This document shows positions 1-13,284 of a stretch of 64,000 nucleotides of DNA, in pieces. The stretch is from Leptospira sp. WS92.C1 (GTDB taxonomy: Bacteria > Spirochaetota > Leptospiria > Leptospirales > Leptospiraceae). Both the position numbers and the translations under genes were made by a program. The notes beneath the pieces are model-generated. The model was not told the DNA's origin and ran no database searches. It saw only the letters and a program-made list of their open reading frames with translations. The DNA is taken from contig NZ_CP162130.1 in the NCBI RefSeq assembly GCF_040833975.1, forward strand, positions 3,060,001-3,124,000. The letters run 5' to 3'. Position 1 is the first letter of the stretch. Each line of letters opens with the position of its first letter.

Positions 1-150
1 CTCCACATCTTTCATCCCTTTTATCGGATTGAGGGAAGTAGTCGTCCTTACGGGCGCAAGAGTGATTACGGTTGCAAAGTGTAATATGAGTATACCGAGG
101 AGAATTCCGAAAATTAAAAACGCAAACAGTCGACTTTTAAAGGATTTCAT
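1..150 (-). CDS. Partial membrane protein, N-terminus only (possible penicillin-binding protein)
   Basis: Translating the minus strand from the ATG at 150 gives 50 codons without a stop, running off the left edge. The start is MKSFKSRLFAFLIFGILLG, a short basic segment followed by one hydrophobic stretch (about residues 8-30), so it is a membrane-anchored or exported protein. The visible tail (about 31-50) is polar and ends in a segment that resembles the stretch just before the catalytic region of FtsI-type transpeptidases, but too little is present to rely on that. It lies 69 bp downstream of the nitrilase-fold gene on the same strand and may share its transcript. Confidence 0.6.
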   Translation of the reverse strand, partial: MKSFKSRLFAFLIFGILLGILILHFATVITLAPVRTTTSLNPIKGMKDVE

Positions 151-219
151 GGATTGCAATTGTTTGAACTGGAAATTTTGAGGGATCCTTTCGCTCCGGC
201 AGCAATACGGAACTAAAAT

Positions 220-939
220 TCAAAACAATCCGTTCACTCCGTTGATCGTAACCGTCTTGATGACTTCTTTATCCTTTTCCGTCTCGGCGACTTTCCAGTT
301 GACACCGGAGACAGTAGAAAGAAGGCTTCGTCCGATCCCAGATCTCCCAAGAGCAGAGCCGACTCCGCTGACGCGAGCGATAAAAATTCCGGACTGAGCC
401 GACAATTTAGCATAACGTTCCAAATCCTGAGCATGTGTAGAATCGGGCTCAAGGACCGAATCGATATGGAATAAAAGATTTACATTTTGAGATTTCAATT
501 CTTCCAGACGTTGCGGATTTTCGATTTCCTTTCCGGCGACGATCCCAAAACGAAACCCTGCCATGATAAAGATCGTTTCCGCTTTGGAAGCGATCGCAGG
601 GCTTTCTTCGGGAAGAATAGACTGTTTGTCATACCAATCCACAACCACGACGTTTTGAACGATCGGAACGGAAAGTCTTAAAGCTCCGGAGTCGTCCTTA
701 CGAAAGATCGATCCTCCGATAATTACGCCTTTGTAATATTCGGAAATCATCAAAATTTCGTCACTCAGTGCTTTTGATTTTTCGGCGGATCCCTCCGGAG
801 TGGAAACCGGATTGTAAAACGGAAAGTATTCCGGTAAAAGAAGAAAGTCCGACTTTTCTTTGGCTAACTTTGATTTTTGATCGTTATTGATCGGTTGATT
901 GAGACTTTTTTGAAAAAGTGTGACTTTTGCTGATGACAA
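220..939 (-). CDS. Carbon-nitrogen hydrolase (nitrilase) fold protein lacking the catalytic Cys
   Basis: The 239-residue protein has the nitrilase superfamily layout: an N-terminal beta strand (KVTLFQ, residues 5-10), the Glu of the catalytic triad in LLLPEYFPFY (E37), and the Lys in YDKQSILPEESP (K105). The third element, normally a Cys in a G-x-x-I-C-x-D/E motif, reads GIVAGKEI (132-139), so Gly136 sits where the nucleophile should be. The protein therefore probably does not hydrolyse amides by the usual mechanism; it may bind a ligand or act as a scaffold. The start is a TTG at 939, chosen because the fold begins immediately after it. It sits 20 bp behind the 616-residue spirochaetal protein and is probably cotranscribed with it. 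Confidence 0.75.
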   Translation of the reverse strand: MSSAKVTLFQKSLNQPINNDQKSKLAKEKSDFLLLPEYFPFYNPVSTPEGSAEKSKALSDEILMISEYYKGVIIGGSIFRKDDSGALRLSVPIVQNVVVVDWYDKQSILPEESPAIASKAETIFIMAGFRFGIVAGKEIENPQRLEELKSQNVNLLFHIDSVLEPDSTHAQDLERYAKLSAQSGIFIARVSGVGSALGRSGIGRSLLSTVSGVNWKVAETEKDKEVIKTVTINGVNGLF

Positions 940-959
940 TCGGTAGATACCTTCCTAAA

Positions 960-2810
<1,851 letters not shown>

Positions 2811-2837
2811 AAAGCAACCCTTGCAATCCGCGTTTCC

Positions 2838-2875
<38 letters not shown>

Positions 2876-2882
2876 ATACTGA

Positions 2883-2913
<31 letters not shown>

Positions 2914-2931
2914 GGGTGTTTTTTCGATCTG

Positions 2932-3296
<365 letters not shown>

Positions 3297-3300
<4 letters not shown>

Positions 3301-4037
3301 AACAGACATTCAAACTTCTCCCCTTCCTTTTCGTTTTTTTTCTCGTTCAATGCTCCTGGGTTCATGAAAAAGGAATTTTCTTTTGGTCTAAAAGCAAAAA
3401 TCTGATCTACAACTCGGAAGAAATTGCTTATTTTAGAATCAGCCCCTCTAGAATCGATCAGTTCGAAGACATCGTAACGTCGGGTCCTCTTACCCACCCT
3501 GTGCAGCTCTCTTCGGAACAGTGGAAGGATCTTTTAGGAAATCTGAAATATGTAAAAAAATCTTCCTTAGGTTTTTTTACAGATCATATCTTTTCGGATG
3601 GAGAATTGGAAATCATAGCCAGAGATCTTCCTTATATTTTAAAGTCCCTACCGGAAGACAAGATTCTTGTGCTGATTTCAAAATACGACGACATCCAATC
3701 CGTGATCTCCACCGAAGAATTGACAACCGCTCTGCTCTGGGGTGAGAAAAATAAAGTTCATGTTGTTTTTGGAAAGATCAAAAGAGAAATTATCGACAAA
3801 AATATCGGTCTCGATTTTTCTCTTTGGACGGATATCAGACAGATTTCTCTCACAAACGTTTCCGACGGGACCGAAATTTCAGACACCGGATCCGTTCAAT
3901 TCCAAACGATTAAAAACATTCCCAATCGGAAATGGGCTATATTTGATCTGGAGCAGTTGGATCAGTATAAATTCAAACCTCGCAAACGAAACGAAATTCG
4001 CAAACTGACTGACGAAAACGATCGGCCGGGAAGCTGA
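3297..4037 (+). CDS. Putative lipoprotein, function unknown
   Basis: A 246-residue exported protein: the N-terminus MKQTFKLLPFLFVFFLVQCS has a basic start, a hydrophobic core and a spirochaetal lipobox (LVQC, Cys19), so it is expected to be lipidated and attached to a membrane. The mature part has no family I can name; it is mixed alpha/beta with several Asp/Glu-Lys pairs and ends in a basic, Arg/Lys-rich tail. The ATG overlaps the stop of the STAS gene by 4 bp, indicating an operon with that regulator. A 458-bp gene-free, repeat-bearing spacer follows. Confidence 0.85.
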
Positions 4038-4069
4038 TCATTTTCAATATTTCTCTCTTTTTTTAAAAC

Positions 4070-4373
4070 GGGGAGTTCCTACATTTATGAAAAGTGTTTC
4101 GCGAATCGATCCAAATCTGTTTCGTTTCTCCTAACGATGATCGCTCTACAATCATTGAATTTTTTAGAAATGAGGGAGTTCCTACGTCCTACATTCATTT
4201 GCCAGTCTAATTTTCTAAAACTGGTGATTCTTTTTTTTCAAGGAAGGAACGTCGTTTGTCGGAACTAAGTTTTTTTTGAGTTCACTTCCGTTCGGAAGGC
4301 TTTTGAAGGAGTTCCCACATTTATATAAAACACAGGAATACTTCACTTAGAATTTTGAAGGAATTCCCACATT
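4070..4373 (+). repeat. Four copies of the dispersed GGGAGTTCCYAC repeat in the spacer 4038-4495
   Basis: The spacer between the lipoprotein gene and ileS (both ending here) holds four related units in the same orientation: GGGAGTTCCTACATTT at 4071-4086 (preceded by AAAACG), GGGAGTTCCTAC at 4174-4185, GGAGTTCCCACATTT at 4308-4322, and a weaker GGAATTCCCACATT at 4360-4373. Unit spacing is irregular (103, 134 and 52 bp). The same motif recurs at 10224-10275 and 25980-26247, always between genes. No ORF of note lies in the spacer. Confidence 0.75.
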
Positions 4374-4495
4374 CCCAATCCAAAGATCAGATCGAACTCG
4401 AAAAATGAAAATTCTCCAAGGAAAAAAGTCCAGTCTTTCCTTCTTACAGATCTTTCGATAGGAAAACATTTCCCTTCCAATCAATTCAAAAAAAA

Positions 4496-7240
4496 TCAAC
4501 CTACAACCGACTTACAACGTCCGCAGAGATCTCCGTCCTTGGAAATATCCTCTGTATGTCTCCAACAACGCGGACATTCTCCTTGGGTCGGTTTCAAAAC
4601 TTTGACCGAAAACTTTTCACTCTCATGGAAAGATAAAACTTCTAAGCTCGGATTTATTTCATGAACTTGAGACACAACAAATAGAATTTCGAGGGTTTCT
4701 TTCGGAATGAGTTTGCCGAGTTTGATTCCGTCCTTGGCCACAATTTCCAGAGCTCCGTCCAAAGACTTACCGAGCTTTCCATCCTGTCTTGCAAGCTCCA
4801 ACGCCTTTTGAACGGCTTCCCTGGCTTGAAGCGCGTTCTCAAATTTTTCTTCAAGAACGGAATTTTTCCAAGACTTCAGATTGGGGAATGTTTGTAAAAA
4901 TACGGATTCTTTTTTTCCGCTCGATGCCCACACTTCTTCAGCGGTAAAACTCAAAATCGGAGCGGTAAGAACACATAACGTTTCCAAAATATACTGAAGC
5001 GCGGTCGCGGAAGATCTTCTTGTTTTGGAATTTTTCGCGTCGCAATACATACGATCCCGAATCATATCGAAATAGTCCTGAGATAAAGTCACTGTGCAGA
5101 ATAAAATCAGCTTTTGATAGATTTGATGAAACTGATAGGTTTCGTAACTCGCGGATGCGTCCTCCACAAACTGAGCAAGTTTGGAAAGATAGAATCGATC
5201 CAATTCCTCCAGTTCTTCATACGGAAGATTTTGTTCGGAAGTGTGACCGTCCAAATTTCCGAGTAAATAACGGAACGTGTTTCGGATCTTTCGATATTGT
5301 TCGGAAACGATCTTGAGAGATTCTTTCCCAACCTTGATATCGTCCCTAAAATCCAGAGAACTCACCCAGAGTCGAAGAATATCCGCACCATATACGTTAA
5401 TGATATCCGCTGTCGGATCGATCCCGTTTCCGAGGGATTTAGACATGGCGCGGCCCTTTTCATCCAAAACATATCCGTGAGTCAAAACGGATTTATACGG
5501 AGGAGTGCCACGAAGAGCCATTGAAGGCCAGAGAGAAGATTGAAACCAACCTCTGTGTTGATCCGATCCTTCCAGATACAGATCCGCGGGAGCGTCCCCC
5601 TTTTTTTCGTCTAACACTGCAAAGTTGGAAACTCCGGAATCAAACCATACGTCTAGGATATCGTTTCCTTTTTTGAAGGATTTCTTTCCACAGCTTTCGC
5701 ACTTCGTTCCAGGCGGCAAAAGATCCTTTGCGGATTCGGAATACCAGATTTCGATTCCCTTTTCACGGACACGTTTTGTAAAAAATTGGATCGATGTCGC
5801 ATTGATATGAGTTCGATCGCAGGATTCGCAAGTAAACGCGGGAATCGGAACGCCCCAGTTTCTCTGACGAGACAAACACCAGTCCGGTCGAGTTTCGACC
5901 ATCGATCGAATCCGAGTGATTCCCCAAGAGGGAATCCACTGAACTTTGTCGATCGCAGCAATGGATTTTTCCCGGAGCTGATCAAAGTCGATCTTAAAAA
6001 ACCACTGCGGAGTCGCACGAAAAATCAAAGGCTTTTTACTTCTCCAGCTATGCGGATAGGAATGTTCCAATTCGCTATGATAAAGCAACAATCCCTTCTC
6101 TTTGAGAATCTCGATGATCAAAGGATTCGCGTCAAAGACCTTTGTCCCTTGCATCAAAGGAAATTCATCCGTATACTTTCCGTAATCGTCCACGGGGGAA
6201 AATGGTTCCAGACCCGCAGCCAAACCGACTTTATAGTCGTCTTGTCCGTGTCCCGGCGCGGTGTGAACACAACCCGTTCCTGCTTCCAGGGTCACGTGAT
6301 CTCCAAAAAGAGAAATGGAAACTCGATCGATAAACGGATGTTGAAACTTGAGAGCTGCCAACTCGTCCGTAGTGATCGGTTTTACTTTTGTTAAAACGAC
6401 ACCCGTCGCGGTTGTTACGTTTTCCGCGAGTCCGTCCGCGAGAATGAGCTCGCCTCCCGTTTCCGTTTTAAAAATAGAATATTCAATTTTCTTGTTAAAG
6501 CAGATCGCCAAGTTTGCCGGAAGAGTCCAAGGTGTGGTCGTCCAGATCAGACAGAATCGATTTGTCTCACCGATCACCGGAAACTTCACATAAATCGAAG
6601 GAGAAACGTGCGGATAGTATTCGATCTCTGCCTCCGCGTGCGCGGTCGCCAAGTCAATCGACCAATAGACCGGTTTTTTTCCACGGTATACGTATCCCTT
6701 TTGAAAAAGTTCGCCGAATACTTCCACGATTCTCGCTTCAAAATCGGGAGACATGGTTTTGTAGATTCGTCCCTCTTCCCAAAAACAAAGAAAACGGCTA
6801 AGATCTTCGCTTTGTTTTCCCACGAATTCTTCCGCATAGTTTCTGCAGAGTTGTCTGAGTTCTTCGGGTCCGGTCTCGCGGGCCTTTTTTCCCAGATTTT
6901 TCAACACCTGAACTTCGATGGGAAGTCCGTGACAGTCCCAACCGGGAATCATGTCCGTATAATATCCTGCCAAGGATTTGGATTTTACGATCGTATCTTT
7001 GAGAATTTTATTGAGCGCATGACCAAGATGAAAATTTCCGTTCGCATACGGAGGACCATCGTGAAGGATAAATTCTTTTTTGCCTTTTCTTTGTTCCCGC
7101 ATCTTCTTGAAGATCTGTCCGTTTTTCCAGGCTTGGATCTGAGAAGGTTCTCTTTTTGCAAGATCCGCCTTCATCGGAAAGTCGGTCTTTGGAAGTAAAA
7201 CTGTGGAAGAATACGGGTTTTCTTTGGGTGTTTCAGTCAT
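4496..7240 (-). CDS. ileS: Isoleucyl-tRNA synthetase
   Basis: A full-length 914-residue class I aminoacyl-tRNA synthetase that charges tRNA-Ile. Visible signatures: the ATP-binding HIGH element as [11 protein letters not shown] (about residues 64-74), the connective editing domain ([13 protein letters not shown], then [12 protein letters not shown], about 230-340), the second catalytic element as AMSKSLGNG in the C-terminal half of the catalytic domain, and a C-terminal zinc finger CPRCW...CGRC typical of bacterial-type (IleS1) enzymes. The length matches the family. It is the last gene of a minus-strand operon with purL and the LRR lipoprotein; its ATG lies only 7 bp after the lipoprotein stop. 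Confidence 0.98.
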   Translation of the reverse strand: MTETPKENPYSSTVLLPKTDFPMKADLAKREPSQIQAWKNGQIFKKMREQRKGKKEFILHDGPPYANGNFHLGHALNKILKDTIVKSKSLAGYYTDMIPGWDCHGLPIEVQVLKNLGKKARETGPEELRQLCRNYAEEFVGKQSEDLSRFLCFWEEGRIYKTMSPDFEARIVEVFGELFQKGYVYRGKKPVYWSIDLATAHAEAEIEYYPHVSPSIYVKFPVIGETNRFCLIWTTTPWTLPANLAICFNKKIEYSIFKTETGGELILADGLAENVTTATGVVLTKVKPITTDELAALKFQHPFIDRVSISLFGDHVTLEAGTGCVHTAPGHGQDDYKVGLAAGLEPFSPVDDYGKYTDEFPLMQGTKVFDANPLIIEILKEKGLLLYHSELEHSYPHSWRSKKPLIFRATPQWFFKIDFDQLREKSIAAIDKVQWIPSWGITRIRSMVETRPDWCLSRQRNWGVPIPAFTCESCDRTHINATSIQFFTKRVREKGIEIWYSESAKDLLPPGTKCESCGKKSFKKGNDILDVWFDSGVSNFAVLDEKKGDAPADLYLEGSDQHRGWFQSSLWPSMALRGTPPYKSVLTHGYVLDEKGRAMSKSLGNGIDPTADIINVYGADILRLWVSSLDFRDDIKVGKESLKIVSEQYRKIRNTFRYLLGNLDGHTSEQNLPYEELEELDRFYLSKLAQFVEDASASYETYQFHQIYQKLILFCTVTLSQDYFDMIRDRMYCDAKNSKTRRSSATALQYILETLCVLTAPILSFTAEEVWASSGKKESVFLQTFPNLKSWKNSVLEEKFENALQAREAVQKALELARQDGKLGKSLDGALEIVAKDGIKLGKLIPKETLEILFVVSQVHEINPSLEVLSFHESEKFSVKVLKPTQGECPRCWRHTEDISKDGDLCGRCKSVVG

Positions 7241-7247
7241 ATCAGTA

Positions 7248-7901
7248 TCAATAGTCGATTTTTACATTTGGGAGAATCGCTTGGAGTTTCTCGGCGTCTT
7301 CCCCCTTGAGTGATGTTTTTTTAAGATTCAATCTTTTTAAACGGGTTAGATTTCTTAGTTTCGTATAATTTACAGGAAGAGTTTTGATTCCGGCATTCAG
7401 ATTTAAATCCAATTCTTCCAGATTAGGAAGAGACGCGAGAATCTCGATATCCGTTTCCCGAAGGGTCAACTTGTTTTGATCCGCATAGATCGTTTTGATT
7501 TCCGGCAAAAACAAAAGTTCGGAAGGAAGCACGATCAGATCGTTGTTTCCAGTCAAAAGAATTTTTAGTTTTTTCAGTTTAGAAAGAGAAGAAGGAAAAG
7601 TGGTAAGATCATTCCCGAACACATTCAATTGTTCTAAATTCTTACAATTTCCGATCGTATCGGGTAGCGAAGAAAGACTGTTCAGACGCAGGTCCAAACG
7701 TTTCAGATTCGGAAAGTTGCAGATTTCCTCCGGAAAGGAAGTGATCTTCTGCATTCCCAAATCCAATACGGTTACCGCTTCCGGATTTTGTTTCGCTTCC
7801 GCAAGAGTCTCCTCCGCAGTTTTCTTACAATCAAAAGAAAGAATCGAAATCGCAACAACCGCGATCACATATGATGTTCTTTGAATATACGAAGGTTTCA
7901 T
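7248..7901 (-). CDS. Leucine-rich repeat lipoprotein
   Basis: A 217-residue protein with a signal peptide ending in a lipobox-like LSFDC (Cys25), followed by about seven leucine-rich repeats of 22-23 residues, for example [15 protein letters not shown] and [15 protein letters not shown]. This is the spirochaetal/LRR-Bacteroidetes style of repeat. LRR proteins are binding scaffolds; the ligand cannot be read from the sequence. It is wedged between purL (18 bp upstream) and ileS (7 bp downstream), so it is expressed with two housekeeping genes, which is unusual for a surface or periplasmic lipoprotein. Confidence 0.92.
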   Translation of the reverse strand: MKPSYIQRTSYVIAVVAISILSFDCKKTAEETLAEAKQNPEAVTVLDLGMQKITSFPEEICNFPNLKRLDLRLNSLSSLPDTIGNCKNLEQLNVFGNDLTTFPSSLSKLKKLKILLTGNNDLIVLPSELLFLPEIKTIYADQNKLTLRETDIEILASLPNLEELDLNLNAGIKTLPVNYTKLRNLTRLKRLNLKKTSLKGEDAEKLQAILPNVKIDY

Positions 7902-7919
7902 TCTTCTTTTCCTTTTCGT

Positions 7920-10157
<2,238 letters not shown>

Positions 10158-10223
10158 CGATTGTCAGTATTTTTTCAGAGTCGCACTCTGAAAATCAAAT
10201 ATTCCCGGTAAAGTTGAGGAGAA

Positions 10224-10275
10224 GGAGTTCCCACAGCCCACGGTCAAGCTTGGGTTCCGGGGAGTTCCCACATTT
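10224..10275 (+). repeat. Two copies of the dispersed GGGAGTTCCYAC repeat upstream of purL
   Basis: GGAGTTCCCACA at 10224-10235 and GGGGAGTTCCCACATTT at 10259-10275, same orientation, 36 bp apart. They match the units at 4071-4373 and 25980-26247. They lie between purL (start at 10157) and the YcxB-like gene (stop at 10446), where I see no coding sequence longer than a very short ORF. Confidence 0.7.
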
Positions 10276-10365
10276 CGAAGAAAAACAAGAGAGAATTTTT
10301 CAAGAAATAAAAATTTTTTCCCCTTGATCCATACAAAGAGAATCAACTTTGTCAATCCTGCTTGT

Positions 10366-10394
10366 TTGTCCCGACAAACCGATTGCTGTATAAT
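10366..10394 (+). promoter_or_regulatory. Candidate plus-strand promoter with no annotated gene downstream
   Basis: TTGTCC at 10366-10371 and a perfect TATAAT at 10389-10394 are separated by 17 bp. The -35 box is embedded in a perfect inverted repeat, TTTGTC-CC-GACAAA (10365-10378). Downstream on the plus strand is only a 24-codon ORF (ATG at 10422, MKANIKESLGMWTLFFICKH..., stop at 10494-10496), which runs antisense to the end of the YcxB-like gene. It may drive a small RNA, an antisense transcript or a small protein. Confidence 0.35.
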
Positions 10395-10445
10395 TTTTAC
10401 TGGACACAGACAGTTCAGTCTATGAAAGCAAACATCAAAGAAAGT

Positions 10446-10937
10446 TTAGGCATGTGGACTCTGTTTTTTATTTGCAAACACAATCAATTCCTTTAAAAAC
10501 TCATCCCCATCGCCTTGGATGGTATCCAAATCGACGAGAAAATATTGGACCACATGCAGTCTAACTTTTATAAATACATATCGTTTTTTCGGAATGATTT
10601 TCAAAATCTCGTTATAACTCAGACGCAACTCACCCTTTTCGCTTGCGATCACAAATTCATCGGAACCGATGGAAAACGATCCATGTGTATCTTGAAAAAA
10701 AGCATTTCTTAGAAAAACATACGGCCTGACGATATAATAAATCCCGATAAACCCGAACAGGACGGGTATCACTGTTAGAGAGCTTGGGTTATCGATAATA
10801 CTAAATTCAATAAGCGCGAGTAACACTAAGATTGGCCCTACAAATCTCCGTAAAAACCAAACGAACGGGACATTATAATAACTATAAAGATATTGGCTTT
10901 TTTGTTTTTTGATATCTAAAAAATATTCGTATTTCAT
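10446..10937 (-). CDS. YcxB-like C-terminal domain membrane protein
   Basis: A 163-residue protein with two transmembrane helices (about residues 28-47 and 53-75, VLFGFIGIYYIVRPYVFL) followed by a beta-rich cytoplasmic domain. The segment from about 85 on (GSDEFVIASEKGELRLSYNEILKI) has the pattern of the YcxB-like C-terminal domain found in many small bacterial membrane proteins of unknown function. No catalytic residues are apparent. It appears to be a single gene; the spacers on either side (288 and 87 bp) suggest it has its own promoter. Confidence 0.75.
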   Translation of the reverse strand: MKYEYFLDIKKQKSQYLYSYYNVPFVWFLRRFVGPILVLLALIEFSIIDNPSSLTVIPVLFGFIGIYYIVRPYVFLRNAFFQDTHGSFSIGSDEFVIASEKGELRLSYNEILKIIPKKRYVFIKVRLHVVQYFLVDLDTIQGDGDEFLKELIVFANKKQSPHA

Positions 10938-11024
10938 AATTCATCTCCGAATCAGTCACCAAGATCGTTCTCCGATATTCAAAGAAAGTCATCTTAAAAA
11001 AACATCAAAAATGATACACGACGT

Positions 11025-11504
11025 TCAAATCGAATAATAGTCTCTCCGATAGTAAAGCAAAGGACGCAAACTGTCTTCGGCTCCCGCGGAGATCACTTTT
11101 CCGATCACAATCGAATGATCCCCGCCATCCACAAACTGTTCCACCTCGCATTCTATATGTGAAAGTATCCCTGGAAGAATCGGGATATCCAATTCTCCTG
11201 TTTTACACTTAAGCTCTTGGATCAACGCATGTTTATCCGTTTTTCCGGAAGCGAATTGATTGGATATAGAATCCTGACCCCGAGCCAAAATATTCACGAC
11301 GAACTTACCCGCGCTTCGAATCGGATCATGACTCGTAATATTCTTCTGAAGACAAAATAAAATCAAAGGAGGATGGAGAGAAAGAGAACTAAAGCTACTA
11401 ACCGTGAGTCCGCTGTGTTTCCCAAGATGAGAATAGGTGATCACGGTAACACCGGACGGAAAATGCGAAAGCGCATTTTTAAAAACATCGTCTGTGATTT
11501 TCAT
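11025..11504 (-). CDS. Flavin reductase-like, FMN-binding split-barrel protein
   Basis: A 159-residue protein of the flavin reductase (HpaC/NTA monooxygenase component B) family, which binds FMN or FAD and passes NAD(P)H electrons to free flavin or a partner oxygenase. Family features: FPSGVTVITYS near the N-terminus, GLTVSSFSSLSLHPPLILFCL, and the C-terminal GDHSIVIGKVISA. I place the start at the ATG at 11504. A longer reading from TTG 11594 would add 30 residues that are encoded by the repeat element at 11587-11781 and lie outside the fold. A TTGACA/16 bp/TAAGAT promoter at 11512-11539 ends only 7 bp before this ATG, suggesting a leaderless mRNA. No partner monooxygenase is nearby. Confidence 0.88.
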   Translation of the reverse strand: MKITDDVFKNALSHFPSGVTVITYSHLGKHSGLTVSSFSSLSLHPPLILFCLQKNITSHDPIRSAGKFVVNILARGQDSISNQFASGKTDKHALIQELKCKTGELDIPILPGILSHIECEVEQFVDGGDHSIVIGKVISAGAEDSLRPLLYYRRDYYSI

Positions 11505-11511
11505 GAGGTCG

Positions 11512-11539
11512 ATCTTAAAATCAGAAAGATCTCTGTCAA
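11512..11539 (-). promoter_or_regulatory. Promoter of the flavin reductase gene, probably leaderless
   Basis: On the minus strand TTGACA (complement of 11534-11539) and TAAGAT (complement of 11512-11517) are 16 bp apart. The -10 box ends 7 bp before the ATG at 11504, so transcription would begin at or next to the start codon. Confidence 0.5.
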
Positions 11540-11586
11540 CTTCTCGAGGAGGAAATAAACCAAGCGGGAAAATTCTTTTTACAGCT

Positions 11587-11781
11587 CGTCCCAAAAACTT
11601 ATTTTACTTTATCAGAAAGATCAAGCTGCGGCAACTCAGCAGAACGCTTCCAACCGAGCGACCCGGGAAAACTCAATGTTTTGCTCTCACGGAAAACTCA
11701 ATGAGCTACTCCCTACGGGTCGCAGCTCAGGATCGCGTTGCAAGAGTGAGATGTTGAGTTGCCTTTGGGACAGGTTCTTAT
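11587..11781. repeat. Non-autonomous repeat element, copy 1 (195 bp, inverted ends)
   Basis: The left end GTCCCAAAAACTTATTTTAC continues to about 11629, and the right end TTTGGGACAGGTTCTTAT is at 11764-11781. Both ends recur in the same order at 20731-20809 (copy 2). The tips are inverted complements (GTCCCAAA / TTTGGGAC), as in MITEs or IS remnants. The interior differs from copy 2 and contains a direct repeat, GGAAAACTCAATG, at about 11667-11679 and 11691-11703. No transposase is encoded. The right end stops one base before the stop codon of the sigma factor gene. Confidence 0.6.
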
Positions 11782-11782
11782 C

Positions 11783-12643
11783 TCACTCTAAAAACCTGAG
11801 ATTCCGTTTTGAGAATATAAATTTGATTTCTTCCAGAATATTTTTTTTAGAATCGTAATCGATCGTGGATTGATAGATAAGCAAAACTTTTTGTAAAAGA
11901 TCCGTTTCTTCGGAATAGGTTTCGATCTTTTTCCATTCCCCGTTTTTTTTCATACGTTCCGAAAGATCCAGATACGGTTTTAATCCTTTGGTTTGCATCG
12001 GATATCCGATCCGATTTTCACAACGGCAGGAATTTTTCGAGTTTACTAATCCGCAATTTGTGCCCAGAAATTCCCCCATTCTTTTTCGCGCTCTGGATAA
12101 TTTCTTTCTAAAATTTGCGGGAAGAATACCCATGATTTCCGCCCCATCTTCGCTACCGGTTTGAAAAATTTCTCCGAGAATAAAAGCAATTCTATGTTGT
12201 CTTTTGAGACAAATAAGCATCGCATGTGTGCAGGCGGCTTTGACCTGTGAAATTAAATACTCCCTGTCTTCCGAATCCTCGGAAATACTTTGCGTTTTTA
12301 TCAATTCCGAATGAACCAGCCGAAACGTTAGACGTCTTTGCTCTGTCTTACTTTTCTTTACGTTGAGAAGGTGATTGACGGTGATCCTATAAACCCAGGT
12401 TGAAAATGCGCTTTCCTTTCGGAAAGTTCCCAGATTTGTGATTGTCTTAATTAAAATTTCCTGTGTGGCGTCCTCGGCGTCTTCCGGGTTCCAGAGAAAT
12501 TTTAAGGACATATTAAAAATCTTTTTTTGAACTCCTTGGATCAAAGTTTCCAAAGCTCGAAGATCACCTTTTAAAGCACGATCCAAGAGGTCCTGATCGT
12601 CCCGGGATTGATTTGCAATTGATTCTTCCATAATAGATCGCAC
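11783..12643 (-). CDS. ECF-type RNA polymerase sigma factor with Cys-containing C-terminal extension
   Basis: A 286-residue sigma-70 family regulator. Region 2 spans about residues 15-100, with DAEDATQEILIKTITNLGTF and STWVYRITVNHLLN; region 4 spans about 135-190 with a helix-turn-helix ending FRKKLSRARKRM. Beyond the usual ECF length it carries a motif NCGLVNSKNSCRCENRI (Cys197, Cys206, Cys208) and a helical tail to residue 286; similar CGLV...CRC motifs occur in a group of ECF factors and could bind metal or sense redox state. No anti-sigma factor is adjacent. The GTG at 12643 is chosen because GGAGG lies 4 bp upstream. It follows the DUF1304 gene by 45 bp. The repeat element abuts its stop codon. 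Confidence 0.9.
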   Translation of the reverse strand: MRSIMEESIANQSRDDQDLLDRALKGDLRALETLIQGVQKKIFNMSLKFLWNPEDAEDATQEILIKTITNLGTFRKESAFSTWVYRITVNHLLNVKKSKTEQRRLTFRLVHSELIKTQSISEDSEDREYLISQVKAACTHAMLICLKRQHRIAFILGEIFQTGSEDGAEIMGILPANFRKKLSRARKRMGEFLGTNCGLVNSKNSCRCENRIGYPMQTKGLKPYLDLSERMKKNGEWKKIETYSEETDLLQKVLLIYQSTIDYDSKKNILEEIKFIFSKRNLRFLE

Positions 12644-12688
12644 TCAGCCTCCGATTTCTTTTAAATCAGAGACTGCAAACGGTTGAAC

Positions 12689-13063
12689 TTATTTTTCTTT
12701 TGTTAAAAGAGTAAACAAAAGAGCCAGTGTAGCGGGAAGCCCTTGTGTAAATAGAATCGAAAATTTTGCCGTAGCCGCGCCGAAAATCCCAGCAACGATA
12801 ATACAACTTAGAAAGAACAAAACGGTTCTCTCACTTTGTTTTTTGTCTTTGATAAAAAAACTCCCCCAGAAAAGACCCGCAGAAAGAAAGCCGTTATACA
12901 GACCTTGGTTCATTGCGAGTTTAGCGGAAATACTCGCCACTTCGGGGGTCATGTTAAATACCTTTAACACAAACGGGGTTTCCCAGAGAAACATCTCCAG
13001 AACGAGAAAGAGGATGTGTTCGATCGCTACGAAGATTACTAAAATCGTTTTTGTAAGTTTCAT
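12689..13063 (-). CDS. DUF1304 family membrane protein
   Basis: A 124-residue integral membrane protein with four predicted helices. It matches the DUF1304 pattern: an N-terminal helix containing VAIEHILFLVLEMFLW, then NQGLYNGFLSAGLFWG, and two C-terminal helices. The family's function is unknown. The start has a good ribosome-binding site (AAAGGAAATTCA before ATG). It lies upstream of the sigma factor gene in the same direction. The promoter region carries GACAACAACTGTC (13093-13105), nearly the same 13-mer as in front of the SDR/hydrolase operon at 17.2 kb, which hints at shared control. Confidence 0.88.
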   Translation of the reverse strand: MKLTKTILVIFVAIEHILFLVLEMFLWETPFVLKVFNMTPEVASISAKLAMNQGLYNGFLSAGLFWGSFFIKDKKQSERTVLFFLSCIIVAGIFGAATAKFSILFTQGLPATLALLFTLLTKEK

Positions 13064-13091
13064 TGAATTTCCTTTTGAGGTTTTTTCATTT

Positions 13092-13118
13092 GGACAACAA
13101 CTGTCAAAAACTGTGACA
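13092..13118. promoter_or_regulatory. Candidate operator upstream of the DUF1304 gene
   Basis: GACA-ACAAC-TGTC at 13093-13105 is an inverted repeat with a 5-bp spacer and overlaps a second one, TGTCA-N7-TGACA (13102-13118). A minus-strand TTGACA lies within it. The first site differs by one base from GACAAAAACTGTC at 17227-17239. Confidence 0.45.
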
Positions 13119-13284
13119 TTTTTTCGAAAAAAATCAGCCTGATTCTTGATTGATCAATTTTATTTTTTAAATTCGAACGAAATCTCCGTCAAAACAAAGC
13201 GGATTGACACCCTTTCAATCTGAGTAAGAATCTTTAAGGAAGATAAAATCCACTTCAAAACCGATTCTACCATCGAGGTTGATT

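Noticed and set aside
10164..10355. 63-codon minus-strand ORF upstream of purL
   Set aside because: It reads through two repeat units and has no family resemblance or start signal.
11505..11594. N-terminal extension of the flavin reductase from TTG 11594
   Set aside because: The extra 30 codons are partly encoded by the repeat element at 11587-11781, have no ribosome-binding site, lie outside the flavin reductase fold, and would put the promoter at 11512-11539 inside the gene.
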